From the NCBI GenBank assembly GCA_903904515.1, contig CAIVCR010000049.1, positions 62,001 through 126,000 on the forward strand: a DNA stretch of 64,000 nucleotides, in the 5' to 3' direction. Of this stretch, positions 31,221-38,773 are shown in pieces. Each line of letters starts with the position of its first letter. Within the stretch, counting starts at the first letter, position 1. Position numbers and translations under genes: made by a program. Source of the stretch: an uncultured Bacteroidia bacterium. Lineage in GTDB: Bacteria; Bacteroidota; Bacteroidia; Bacteroidales; Prolixibacteraceae. The notes under the pieces were generated by a model. That model did no database searches. It was not told where the DNA came from and saw only the letters and a list, made by a program, of their open reading frames with translations.

Positions 31221-32075
31221 TTAAGCGTTGATGTGTTTTTCTGCATGGTAGGATGAACGAACCAGAGGACTACTCTCGACCATACTGAACCCTTTTTCAA
31301 GTGCGGCTTCCCGGTATTTGATAAAAGTTTCCGGTTTTATGAACTCCACAATTTTAAGATGATGAGAAGTTGGCTGAAGATATTGACCGATTGTCAAAAC
31401 TTTACAACCGACCTTAAGCAGATCGTCCATTGTTTCCAGGACCTCCTCTTCATGCTCACCGAGGCCAACCATAATTCCCGATTTGGGGACAAGTCCGGAA
31501 GCGGCAATAATCTCAATTACTTTTAGGCTTCTGTCGTAACGCGCAATATCTCTGACTTTTGGAGTCAATCTCCGAACAGTTTCCATGTTATGTGAGATTA
31601 CTTCAGGTTTGGCATCGATCACAACCTGTATTAATTCGGGTTTGGCATAGAAATCCGGAATTAAGGTTTCCATCGTAATTCCGGGATTTACCTCCTTGAT
31701 GGTTTTAATAGTCAATGCCCAAAAAGCTGCACCGCCATCATCAAGATCATCACGCGTAACTGAAGTTATTACGCAGTGTTTGATTTTCAGCGCCAGAATT
31801 GTCTCAGCCAGACGTCGAGGTTCTTCCATATCCACGGCATCAGGAATCATGTTTTTCACATCACAAAAACGGCAGTTTCGGGTACACTTTTCACCCAAAA
31901 TCATAAAACTGGCTGTTGAAGCTCCCCAACACTCTGCTTTATTTGGGCAGTTTCCACTCACACAGATCGTATTTAACTGCTGGTTGGCTGCCAGATTTTT
32001 CAGGGCAACATACTCCTTTCCTGAAGGAAGCGGAGTTTTCATCCAATCCGGAAGTCTTCGGGTAAGCGTTGTCAT
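31221..32075 (-). CDS. lipA: Lipoyl synthase
   Basis: 284 aa radical SAM enzyme that inserts two sulfurs into octanoyl groups to make lipoyl cofactor. The auxiliary cluster cysteines are in CVSGNCPNKAECW (Cys38, Cys43, Cys49) and the radical SAM cluster is CTRNCRFC (Cys64, Cys68, Cys71). A C-terminal RSSYHA motif supplies the serine ligand. Lipoyl groups are needed by OdhB in this window and by the E2 partner of the branched-chain E1. It is the first gene of a three-gene operon. Confidence 0.97.
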   Translation of the reverse strand: MTTLTRRLPDWMKTPLPSGKEYVALKNLAANQQLNTICVSGNCPNKAECWGASTASFMILGEKCTRNCRFCDVKNMIPDAVDMEEPRRLAETILALKIKHCVITSVTRDDLDDGGAAFWALTIKTIKEVNPGITMETLIPDFYAKPELIQVVIDAKPEVISHNMETVRRLTPKVRDIARYDRSLKVIEIIAASGLVPKSGIMVGLGEHEEEVLETMDDLLKVGCKVLTIGQYLQPTSHHLKIVEFIKPETFIKYREAALEKGFSMVESSPLVRSSYHAEKHINA

Positions 32076-32125
32076 ATAATAGTATTGATATTCATAAAGT
32101 TATAATTACTGATTCGCAATTGGCT

Positions 32126-32246
32126 GCTGGCAACTTCTGCTGGCAACTGGCAGATTGCATAATTTCTGTATTGATTATCGAATATTTTTAAAATTTTAGT
32201 GAGTATAACGATTTTCAACCTTCAGTAATTTGCCAGTAGCAAGTTG
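32126..32246. repeat. Intergenic repeat with GCTGGCAACT units and inverted copy
   Basis: GCTGGCAACT occurs at 32126-32135 and again at 32139-32148. At 32230-32246 TTGCCAGTAGCAAGTTG is a near-perfect inverted match of the CAACTTCTGCTGGCAA stretch (one gap, one mismatch). It lies between lipA and the end of the isoprenoid operon, so it could fold as a long hairpin or be a remnant of a small dispersed element. Confidence 0.5.
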
Positions 32247-32303
32247 CTAATTCAAAATTCATTTTATCCCAATTGTTTTTGGTATAGTCTGCCTTGTTAT
32301 CAC

Positions 32304-33209
32304 TTAAACAATCGTATAATCAAGATGGTTTAAATTAAAATAGGTTTCAGCTTCTTTTCTGTTCCGCGAAATGCCCAGAACATATCCTCCACCTCCTGAA
32401 CCACAGATTTTTAAGTAAAAATCGCCACTCTCAATTCCATATTTAAAATAATCTACCATATTTACCGGTATCATTGGCTTAAAATATGAGATCTGAAACT
32501 GGGAGTACTTACTCAATAGATTTTCAAAAGTACTGAAATCAGCAGCTAAAAGGGCATCTACGGTTTGATTTATTGTTGGGATATATTCAAAATCAATCTT
32601 CTGTTTGAAATCTGATTGATGATAGCGTTCAATAAAATATTTTACAAATGTTCCCGTATTTCCATGCGTATGGGAGTTGATCAGAAATAAAGTGTACTCA
32701 TTAGAAAATGGGGAGATGTCGATGGCACTATTCTGGGAATTCTGATTTTCCCAGAGAAGCGGTTTTTTAATCCACGAAATAATAGGATCAATTCCTGAGC
32801 TAACACCATGAAAACAGGATTCGATAGCTGTCAGGTACTTTTTAATAATCTGAATATCAAATGAATGATTAATATTTTTGTACCTGTCGAAAAGTGCTGC
32901 AGTAAGGGCTCCCGAGCTTCCTAAACCCGATCCGGAAGGAATTGATGAGTCAAAATACAACCCATTTTCAATATCCTGGTCAAATTGAGCGATATTCAGA
33001 AATTGAAAGTCGACCATCCGGGTTTTCAAAAAGTTGTATAATTTTCGCAATGCCAGATTCGATTCGTTAGCCAATTCTGAACGATCAATCTGTGAGGCGT
33101 CCGTGAAGCTGAACTTACCCGAAAAGCGGGGGTATGGAATGGCCAGAGCCTTTGAATCCAATAATATTCCATACTCTCCAAACAGAATTATTTTGGCAGG
33201 GTATTCCAT
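32304..33209 (-). CDS. mvk: Mevalonate kinase (GHMP family)
   Basis: 301 aa. It starts PAKIILFGEYGILLDSKALAIPYPRF, the form typical of Bacteroidota mevalonate kinases, has the ATP loop PSGSGLGSSGALTAAL, the GVSSGIDPIISW segment with the catalytic-site Asp, and the C-terminal GSGGGGYVLGI loop. It phosphorylates mevalonate. It starts one base after the stop of mvaD and ends the ten-gene operon. Assignment as mevalonate rather than phosphomevalonate kinase rests on the FGEYG start and overall family resemblance. Confidence 0.85.
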   Translation of the reverse strand: MEYPAKIILFGEYGILLDSKALAIPYPRFSGKFSFTDASQIDRSELANESNLALRKLYNFLKTRMVDFQFLNIAQFDQDIENGLYFDSSIPSGSGLGSSGALTAALFDRYKNINHSFDIQIIKKYLTAIESCFHGVSSGIDPIISWIKKPLLWENQNSQNSAIDISPFSNEYTLFLINSHTHGNTGTFVKYFIERYHQSDFKQKIDFEYIPTINQTVDALLAADFSTFENLLSKYSQFQISYFKPMIPVNMVDYFKYGIESGDFYLKICGSGGGGYVLGISRNRKEAETYFNLNHLDYTIV

Positions 33210-33210
33210 G

Positions 33211-34278
33211 TTATATCTTCTGTTCAGGTGTTAATTGCACAGGACCATTTCCCATCTTGTCATCAATCCATTGTCCACCTTCACAATACTGACTTAATGA
33301 CTTTTGGACAAATGAGAGTACTTGTTCACGTTGATCTTCATAATAGATCAGGTGGACATTTGGCCCGGCGTCGATGGTGTAAAAAATGTCGAGCCCGGTT
33401 GAGTCCCGGTACCGTTTTATCTCTTCAATAATATGTAATGTACCTGGTTTTAATAATAGCCCATCTGATCCTGATGTCATTAGCAAGGCGTGAAGGGAGA
33501 GGGCCTCATTTTCAGCAATCGATGCAATAGTTTGATAATCATTTGTGCGAATAGCCTCCGTTATTTTTTCGAGATTGGTGTTCGCCTGCGACTTCCTCCC
33601 ATCACGGTAGGGATGTTCGTTCATCAGGGCATGCCCTTTACTGCTGGATACCGATTTTTGCATGGAACTAACAATCAGGATGATATCCATTAACTTATTT
33701 AAACGGCTATCTTCGGGCAATAAATAAGGGGTGGCATATTCATCGGATGACTCTTTGAGACAGGGAGTGTTGCCCCATAAGACAAGACCGCCGTAGACAG
33801 ATCTGGAAGCGCTTCCTGATCCGAGCCTGGCAATATGGGATGATCTTCGAAAGAAAATCTCCCTGCTCATCTTTTTTCCGTTTACTAATTCCTCCATACT
33901 CACCAGGCAAAGGGCAAGTGCACTCATGGATGAGGCTGAAGAGGCAATACCTGTGGAATGGGGAAAATTATTTTCGCTGTGAAATTCAAGTTCATAATCA
34001 ACCAGGAATGGCATTTCGGGGAGCAAATTATTTAGAAGCAACTCCGTTTTCTTCTCAAATTGAGGCAGCCGATCACCATGAAAGTAGTAGTTAAGGGCGA
34101 TTTCACTATTCCCACTCTCCTTTTTGCGAAACGAGAGAAAGGTCGTAGTCGTTGATTTTTCGAGCGTAATGCTTAATGATCCATTCTCCGGAAGCTGATT
34201 CGCCCTTTTTCCCCAGTATTTAATTAGGGCTATATTCGAAGGGGCCCGCCAACCAATATTTATGTTCTCTTCGCTCAT
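33211..34278 (-). CDS. mvaD: Diphosphomevalonate decarboxylase
   Basis: 355 aa GHMP-family enzyme that converts mevalonate diphosphate to isopentenyl diphosphate. Diagnostic motifs: APSNIALIKYWGKR at the start, STGIASSASSMSALA phosphate loop, GSGSASRSVYGG, and TIDAGPNVHLIY near the end with the catalytic Asp. Length is normal. It lies 22 bases after the GYDIA kinase and 1 base before mevalonate kinase, so is surely co-transcribed with them. This gene makes the isoprenoid purpose of the operon clear. Confidence 0.96.
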   Translation of the reverse strand: MSEENINIGWRAPSNIALIKYWGKRANQLPENGSLSITLEKSTTTTFLSFRKKESGNSEIALNYYFHGDRLPQFEKKTELLLNNLLPEMPFLVDYELEFHSENNFPHSTGIASSASSMSALALCLVSMEELVNGKKMSREIFFRRSSHIARLGSGSASRSVYGGLVLWGNTPCLKESSDEYATPYLLPEDSRLNKLMDIILIVSSMQKSVSSSKGHALMNEHPYRDGRKSQANTNLEKITEAIRTNDYQTIASIAENEALSLHALLMTSGSDGLLLKPGTLHIIEEIKRYRDSTGLDIFYTIDAGPNVHLIYYEDQREQVLSFVQKSLSQYCEGGQWIDDKMGNGPVQLTPEQKI

Positions 34279-34300
34279 CGTTTTCTAATTTTCAAATTTC

Positions 34301-35236
34301 CTAAACCTTATCTAAAACCATCTCACCGTACCTGAAGATGGTTTTTAAGTTTTTATTTATAAAGTAGTTGCGTACATATTCTTCAGTCTCGTCCGATACT
34401 GCCAGGATATAATCACCACCCCAGGCACCCAGCGATTTCACTGAACCCTTAAAATCGTTAAAATACATCGATTTAACAGGCTCAATTTGAATTATATTTC
34501 CAATTATTCTTTCATGCCGGTTTAATAATAGCTGAAATGTCTCCAGGTTATTTGCAGCTTCGAGTCCCAGCGTTAGTTCTGAAATTTCGGAGATGATCCT
34601 CTTATCAACAGTGGAAAGATCCAATTTCCGGATGCTCTCCCGGGAGTTCTGTTTCCGGTTAAGATAGACGAAATAAAGTTGATCTGCGAAATCGGGGTGA
34701 AAATTGGCTTCCCGGTAGGATGGTTGATTATCAATGATTTCATAGATAATCGGCGATAATGATCTGGCACAGGCAATATCGTAACCTGAACCGTTGAATA
34801 CCAGATTATTCAACTCAAATGGGTCACAATCGGCCCAATAGGCAATATTTGAAATCAGCGAACTGCTCGATCCTATTCCCCATGCCGGATCAAAATCCAT
34901 TCCGGATATTACCTGATAATCTAGAGGTTTATCCAGGAATTTTGGATTTAGCAATCTTGCAGCTTTAAGAATTCTAACCAGTGTCGCTGACAAGTCAGGA
35001 TTATTGGTTTCCGAAATTTGGAAGTCGGGTAGGAGCAGGGTGGCAGAAAGCCATAAATCATTAAAGATCTTTGATTTCCATTCAATTGAGGGGATACCGG
35101 AATGCTCTGTTATTGATAGTTCCTGTGTGAATTTTAACGGTAAGGCCAGTGAAAGGGCACCTTTAAGTACAAGGTATTCACCGGTTAACATCAATTTAGT
35201 TTGTGAGGTAAAAGATCTCATCTGCTCGGAATTCAT
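34301..35236 (-). CDS. GYDIA-family GHMP kinase, probable phosphomevalonate kinase
   Basis: 311 aa. It opens SQTKLMLTGEYLVLKGALSLALPLKF, a GHMP start, then GIGSSSSLISNIA phosphate loop, and GSGYDIACARS, the motif that names the GYDIA family, and SLGAWGGDYILAV at the end. The pathway needs a second kinase between mevalonate kinase and MvaD; this is the only candidate in the operon, so phosphomevalonate kinase activity is inferred by elimination. Its start overlaps the HMG-CoA reductase stop by 4 bases. The family is typical of Bacteroidota. Confidence 0.8.
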   Translation of the reverse strand: MNSEQMRSFTSQTKLMLTGEYLVLKGALSLALPLKFTQELSITEHSGIPSIEWKSKIFNDLWLSATLLLPDFQISETNNPDLSATLVRILKAARLLNPKFLDKPLDYQVISGMDFDPAWGIGSSSSLISNIAYWADCDPFELNNLVFNGSGYDIACARSLSPIIYEIIDNQPSYREANFHPDFADQLYFVYLNRKQNSRESIRKLDLSTVDKRIISEISELTLGLEAANNLETFQLLLNRHERIIGNIIQIEPVKSMYFNDFKGSVKSLGAWGGDYILAVSDETEEYVRNYFINKNLKTIFRYGEMVLDKV

Positions 35237-36540
35237 ATTTTGCTCCTTAATGAAAGGATAAAGTCATTGACAGCCGAATTGCTTACTGTTTTATCCGAAA
35301 AATAGTCATTCGCCAGATTTCGTTCTGTTTCTGATGTACTAAGCTGGTTCAGAATATTTGAAAGATGCATTTTCATATGCCCGGTCTGAATACCAGTTGT
35401 AATGAGTGAAGCAATGGCAGAAAAATTATTGGCAAGTCCCGACGCTGCGGCAATCATCATTAGCTTTTTAGAATCAGGATATTTTAAAATAGCCATTACA
35501 TTTTTTACCATCGGATGAATTTGTGTAATTCCACCAACAGTGCCGATTGCCAGTGGAATTTCCAGTTCATACCTGAAGGTTTGATCAGTGAGTGTTACCG
35601 TTGTCAATCCCCGGTAATGTCCCTCTTTTGATGCGTATGCGTGAGCCCCGGCTGCCGTTGCCCGGTAGTCATTTCCGGTGGCCAATAGTACTGCATCTAT
35701 CCCATTGAAAATACCTTTGTTATGCGTTACGGCCCTGGATATATCGAGATTAGCTATATCAACCGATTGTTTAAATTTCGTGGCAAAGAGATTGTATGAT
35801 AAGCTTTTATTCCATCCCGATAATTGTTCCACCGGACATTCGACCCAGCAATTTACTTTGCAATCAGGTGTATAGTTTGACAGGATTGACATGATTATTT
35901 CAACTCTGTTGTCATGGGTATTCAGTTCAGATATGTTTTCCAAAACTGAGGCAAACTTTTCGAGTACGGTATTGATGAAATTTGCACCCATAGCATCCCC
36001 GGTTTCAAAGGAGACGTCAATCTGATAATATCCTGCCAGTTCATTTGTTTTATCGGAAAGAAGGATATCGGTAATTCCTCCACTCCGTTGCCTCATTTTA
36101 GCTGTTAACTCAAGAGTTTCATCTATTAGTTTTCTTTTTATTTCAGGAAACAGTTGTTGTATTGATTCCGGATTGCCATTCCAGGTAAAATGAACCTGGC
36201 CTTTTTTAGTCATCGCATCGACCTTTGCCTTGAAACCACCTCGTTCAGCCCAGAATTTAGCTGCTTTGGAGGCTGCGGCGACTACTGAACTCTCTTCAGT
36301 CACAAATGGGACAATATAAGCTTCCCCGTTAATCACCATATTGGTAACAACTCCTAAAGGGATAGGGAAATTACCGATATAATTTTCGATCATTTCACTG
36401 AATAACCGTTGTTGATCCCCATTAGGTGGGCAATAATCATCCAGGTGCAAGGAATCTCCTTCCGTCAGATCGGAATTGGCTGTTATGTAGTCCAGCCGTT
36501 GTTTATGGTCAAACTTTGAAAAACCGGAGATTACCTTCAT
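35233..36540 (-). CDS. mvaA: Hydroxymethylglutaryl-CoA reductase, class II
   Basis: 435 aa, the length of the short bacterial class II enzymes, with no membrane part. Motifs: EESSVVAAASKAAKFW with the catalytic Glu, GDAMGANFINTVLE, HNKGIFNGIDAVLLATGND with the catalytic Lys, and GHMKMHLSNIL with the catalytic His. It reduces HMG-CoA to mevalonate. In the operon it follows IPP isomerase by 10 bases. In this setting its substrate can be made by the upstream methylglutaconyl-CoA hydratase. Class II enzymes can run either way, but the downstream kinases and mvaD point to synthesis. Confidence 0.95.
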   Translation of the reverse strand: MKVISGFSKFDHKQRLDYITANSDLTEGDSLHLDDYCPPNGDQQRLFSEMIENYIGNFPIPLGVVTNMVINGEAYIVPFVTEESSVVAAASKAAKFWAERGGFKAKVDAMTKKGQVHFTWNGNPESIQQLFPEIKRKLIDETLELTAKMRQRSGGITDILLSDKTNELAGYYQIDVSFETGDAMGANFINTVLEKFASVLENISELNTHDNRVEIIMSILSNYTPDCKVNCWVECPVEQLSGWNKSLSYNLFATKFKQSVDIANLDISRAVTHNKGIFNGIDAVLLATGNDYRATAAGAHAYASKEGHYRGLTTVTLTDQTFRYELEIPLAIGTVGGITQIHPMVKNVMAILKYPDSKKLMMIAAASGLANNFSAIASLITTGIQTGHMKMHLSNILNQLSTSETERNLANDYFSDKTVSNSAVNDFILSLRSKI

Positions 36541-36550
36541 ATCTGAGAAT

Positions 36551-37612
36551 TTAAAGGATTTTCTTTGGGACTTTTAAAGTCAGGAAGTTTTGAGCCATCC
36601 GGTAACCTTCAATTTGAGCGGTAACGAATTGCTGTAAATCATCATATTCACCCTGGCTATATTTTAAAAACGCAGAGGCTTGTGCGTAAATTGAAGGCAT
36701 AAGTGATTTTTGAGTGAGATAGAATCCGTCAAGATAACTATGTATTCCCCCGGATATAATAAGCTGGTTACAAGCGAATTTATCGCCATTTAACACCAGA
36801 TCATTGACCAGATCAACCATCTCTTCAGCGGGTACACCAACCTTGACAAATGGCTGATGCAATTCCTGTTTAAGGATTGTATTTCGCTGTATTTCAACCT
36901 TCGCAAAATTGGTACCTCCAAAAGCACCAAATTCAATGGCAGTGAGTGGTAATTGCAATAACCGGCGGATACTTTGCGGTCCAAAACCTTGTCCAACTTC
37001 TTTGACAATTAGTTGAAAATCAATTTTATCCAATAGTTTTTCGATAGTGTCTGCCGGTGAATTGTGAATTATATTTCCTTCCGGTTGCATCCATTCCTGA
37101 AGAGGGTTGACATGGATAATCAATCCATCTGCTTTTAGCCGGTCGATCAATCGTCGAAGAACATCGGTTTCTTTTTTCTCAATCAGCTCCTCAATTTGAG
37201 CAATCCCCAGATTTGCAAAGAGGGGATTCTCGTCACCCATCATCGAACGGACATCAAAGTCCTTAAAATAGGTGTCTTCGTTGAGCAACATCCGGCAGGA
37301 ACCTAGGCCCATTCCCATTCCAAACTCTTTACACGCCCTGGCAAGGTTATGATTTATCTTTCCAGACAACAGATGTCCACCTGTCATGCTTGAAATCCAT
37401 ATGGGAACTTTTAATTCTTTTCCTGCAAATGGGATTTTGTTTAAGGGTTTATCGGGAAAACCGGAGATCATCGGCTCGTAATAAAAACGACTATCAGCCT
37501 CATTTATATGTGTTTGAGATTGAAGCGCCAGAATAATATGATCCGATTTCCGTTTCGAATCGTCAGGATTTAATTGATTCATAAGATTATTCGGAAGATC
37601 TGCAATTGCCAT
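36551..37612 (-). CDS. fni: Type 2 isopentenyl-diphosphate delta-isomerase
   Basis: 353 aa FMN enzyme that interconverts IPP and DMAPP. Motifs: RKSDHIILAL, PIWISSMTGGH, MGMGLGSCRMLL, HVNPLQEWMQPEG, VKEVGQGFG and AIEFGAFGGTNFAKVE, all typical of IDI-2. It follows the acyl-CoA dehydrogenase gene by 18 bases, so the switch from acyl-CoA to isoprenoid genes occurs without a gap. Type 2 is unrelated to the Nudix type 1 enzyme. Confidence 0.95.
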   Translation of the reverse strand: MAIADLPNNLMNQLNPDDSKRKSDHIILALQSQTHINEADSRFYYEPMISGFPDKPLNKIPFAGKELKVPIWISSMTGGHLLSGKINHNLARACKEFGMGMGLGSCRMLLNEDTYFKDFDVRSMMGDENPLFANLGIAQIEELIEKKETDVLRRLIDRLKADGLIIHVNPLQEWMQPEGNIIHNSPADTIEKLLDKIDFQLIVKEVGQGFGPQSIRRLLQLPLTAIEFGAFGGTNFAKVEIQRNTILKQELHQPFVKVGVPAEEMVDLVNDLVLNGDKFACNQLIISGGIHSYLDGFYLTQKSLMPSIYAQASAFLKYSQGEYDDLQQFVTAQIEGYRMAQNFLTLKVPKKIL

Positions 37613-37630
37613 TGTTTTTAAGAAATAGAA

Positions 37631-38773
37631 CTATAATACGTAACGCGAAATGACCATTTTTAAAATTTCGGAGGTCCCTTCGCCAATCGAAAGTAACCTT
37701 TGATCCCTGTAAAACCGTTCGATATGGTTTTCCCGCAAAAAACCGAATCCACCATGGATCTGAAGTGACTCACCGGCAATTTCACGGGCTATATCCGAAC
37801 AATAAAGTTTCGACATGGCAGCCTGCTTTCCAAATGGTAAACCGGCTTCCTTGAGTCTGCAGGTATGGTAAAGTGTATTTCTTGCTAATTCGATTTTCAT
37901 CGCCATTTCGGCGAGTTTAAACGATACGGACTGAAAATCAGACAACGATTTTCCAAATTGTTTGCGTTTTTGAGCATAATCAGAGGCCATTTCAAAGGCA
38001 CCCTGTGCAAGACCCAAGCCAATAGCTGCTATCGATAATCTTCCACCATCAAGTGTCGAAAGCATAATTTTCAACCCTTCACCCTTTTTGCCCAGAATAT
38101 TTGATTCGGGAACGCGACAATTTTGGAAATTAAGCTTTCCATTATCCACAGCGCGCCACATCAATTTCCCTTTTATTGGGGTTGTTTGATACCCGGGAGT
38201 TGAGCGATCGATTAATATGGCCGATAACTCCTTCTTTCCATCTTTTAACCCGGTAATGGCCTGCGCGGTAATCCCGGTTGCAATAGAGGAACAACTATTG
38301 GTAATAAACATTTTAGAACCATTTATAATCCAATGATTGTCTTCCAGTATTGCCTCCGTTTCAACCCCTTTGGCATCAGACCCGGCATTGTCTTCGGTCA
38401 GGCCAAAAGCCCACAATTTTTCACCATTACATAATCCCGGAAGATACTTTGTCCGTTGAGCCTCTGTCCCATATATGTAAATTGGGCTTATTCCAAGTGA
38501 GTTATGTGCAGCAATTGTCGCTGCAGGGGAGCTGTCTACACGAGCAAGTTCTTCAACTGCAATAATATAGGATAGATAATCCAATCCTTGTCCACCATAT
38601 TTTTTTGGCAGGGTAATTCCAAAAAGTCCCGCTTGCCCCATTTTTAATGCTAAATCAACAGGGAATTCCTCTTTTTCATCCTGTTCAATCGCAATCGGTT
38701 TAACTATACTTTCAGCAAAAGTTCTGATTTTTATCCGGTATTCTGAATACCTTTCATCTAACAATTCATTCAT
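37631..38773 (-). CDS. Acyl-CoA dehydrogenase, probable isovaleryl-CoA dehydrogenase by context
   Basis: 380 aa flavoenzyme with the full ACAD fold: AFGLTEDNAGSDA, WIINGSKMFITNS, RKQFGKSLSDFQ and IHGGFGF. The catalytic base is Glu365 in IGEGTSEI, the position used by short- and medium-chain enzymes. Classical isovaleryl-CoA dehydrogenases have IGAGTSE there and a Glu in the earlier DLERL segment; here that segment is DGGRL. So the residue pattern is SCAD-like, and isovaleryl-CoA as substrate rests on the neighbours. Its start overlaps the carboxylase stop by 4 bases. Alternatives are 2-methylbutyryl- or butyryl-CoA dehydrogenase. Confidence 0.85.
   Translation of the reverse strand: MNELLDERYSEYRIKIRTFAESIVKPIAIEQDEKEEFPVDLALKMGQAGLFGITLPKKYGGQGLDYLSYIIAVEELARVDSSPAATIAAHNSLGISPIYIYGTEAQRTKYLPGLCNGEKLWAFGLTEDNAGSDAKGVETEAILEDNHWIINGSKMFITNSCSSIATGITAQAITGLKDGKKELSAILIDRSTPGYQTTPIKGKLMWRAVDNGKLNFQNCRVPESNILGKKGEGLKIMLSTLDGGRLSIAAIGLGLAQGAFEMASDYAQKRKQFGKSLSDFQSVSFKLAEMAMKIELARNTLYHTCRLKEAGLPFGKQAAMSKLYCSDIAREIAGESLQIHGGFGFLRENHIERFYRDQRLLSIGEGTSEILKMVISRYVL

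Noticed and set aside
31696-32079. 127-codon plus-strand ORF inside lipA
   Set aside because: Opposite to conserved cluster-binding sequence of LipA; no independent coding support.
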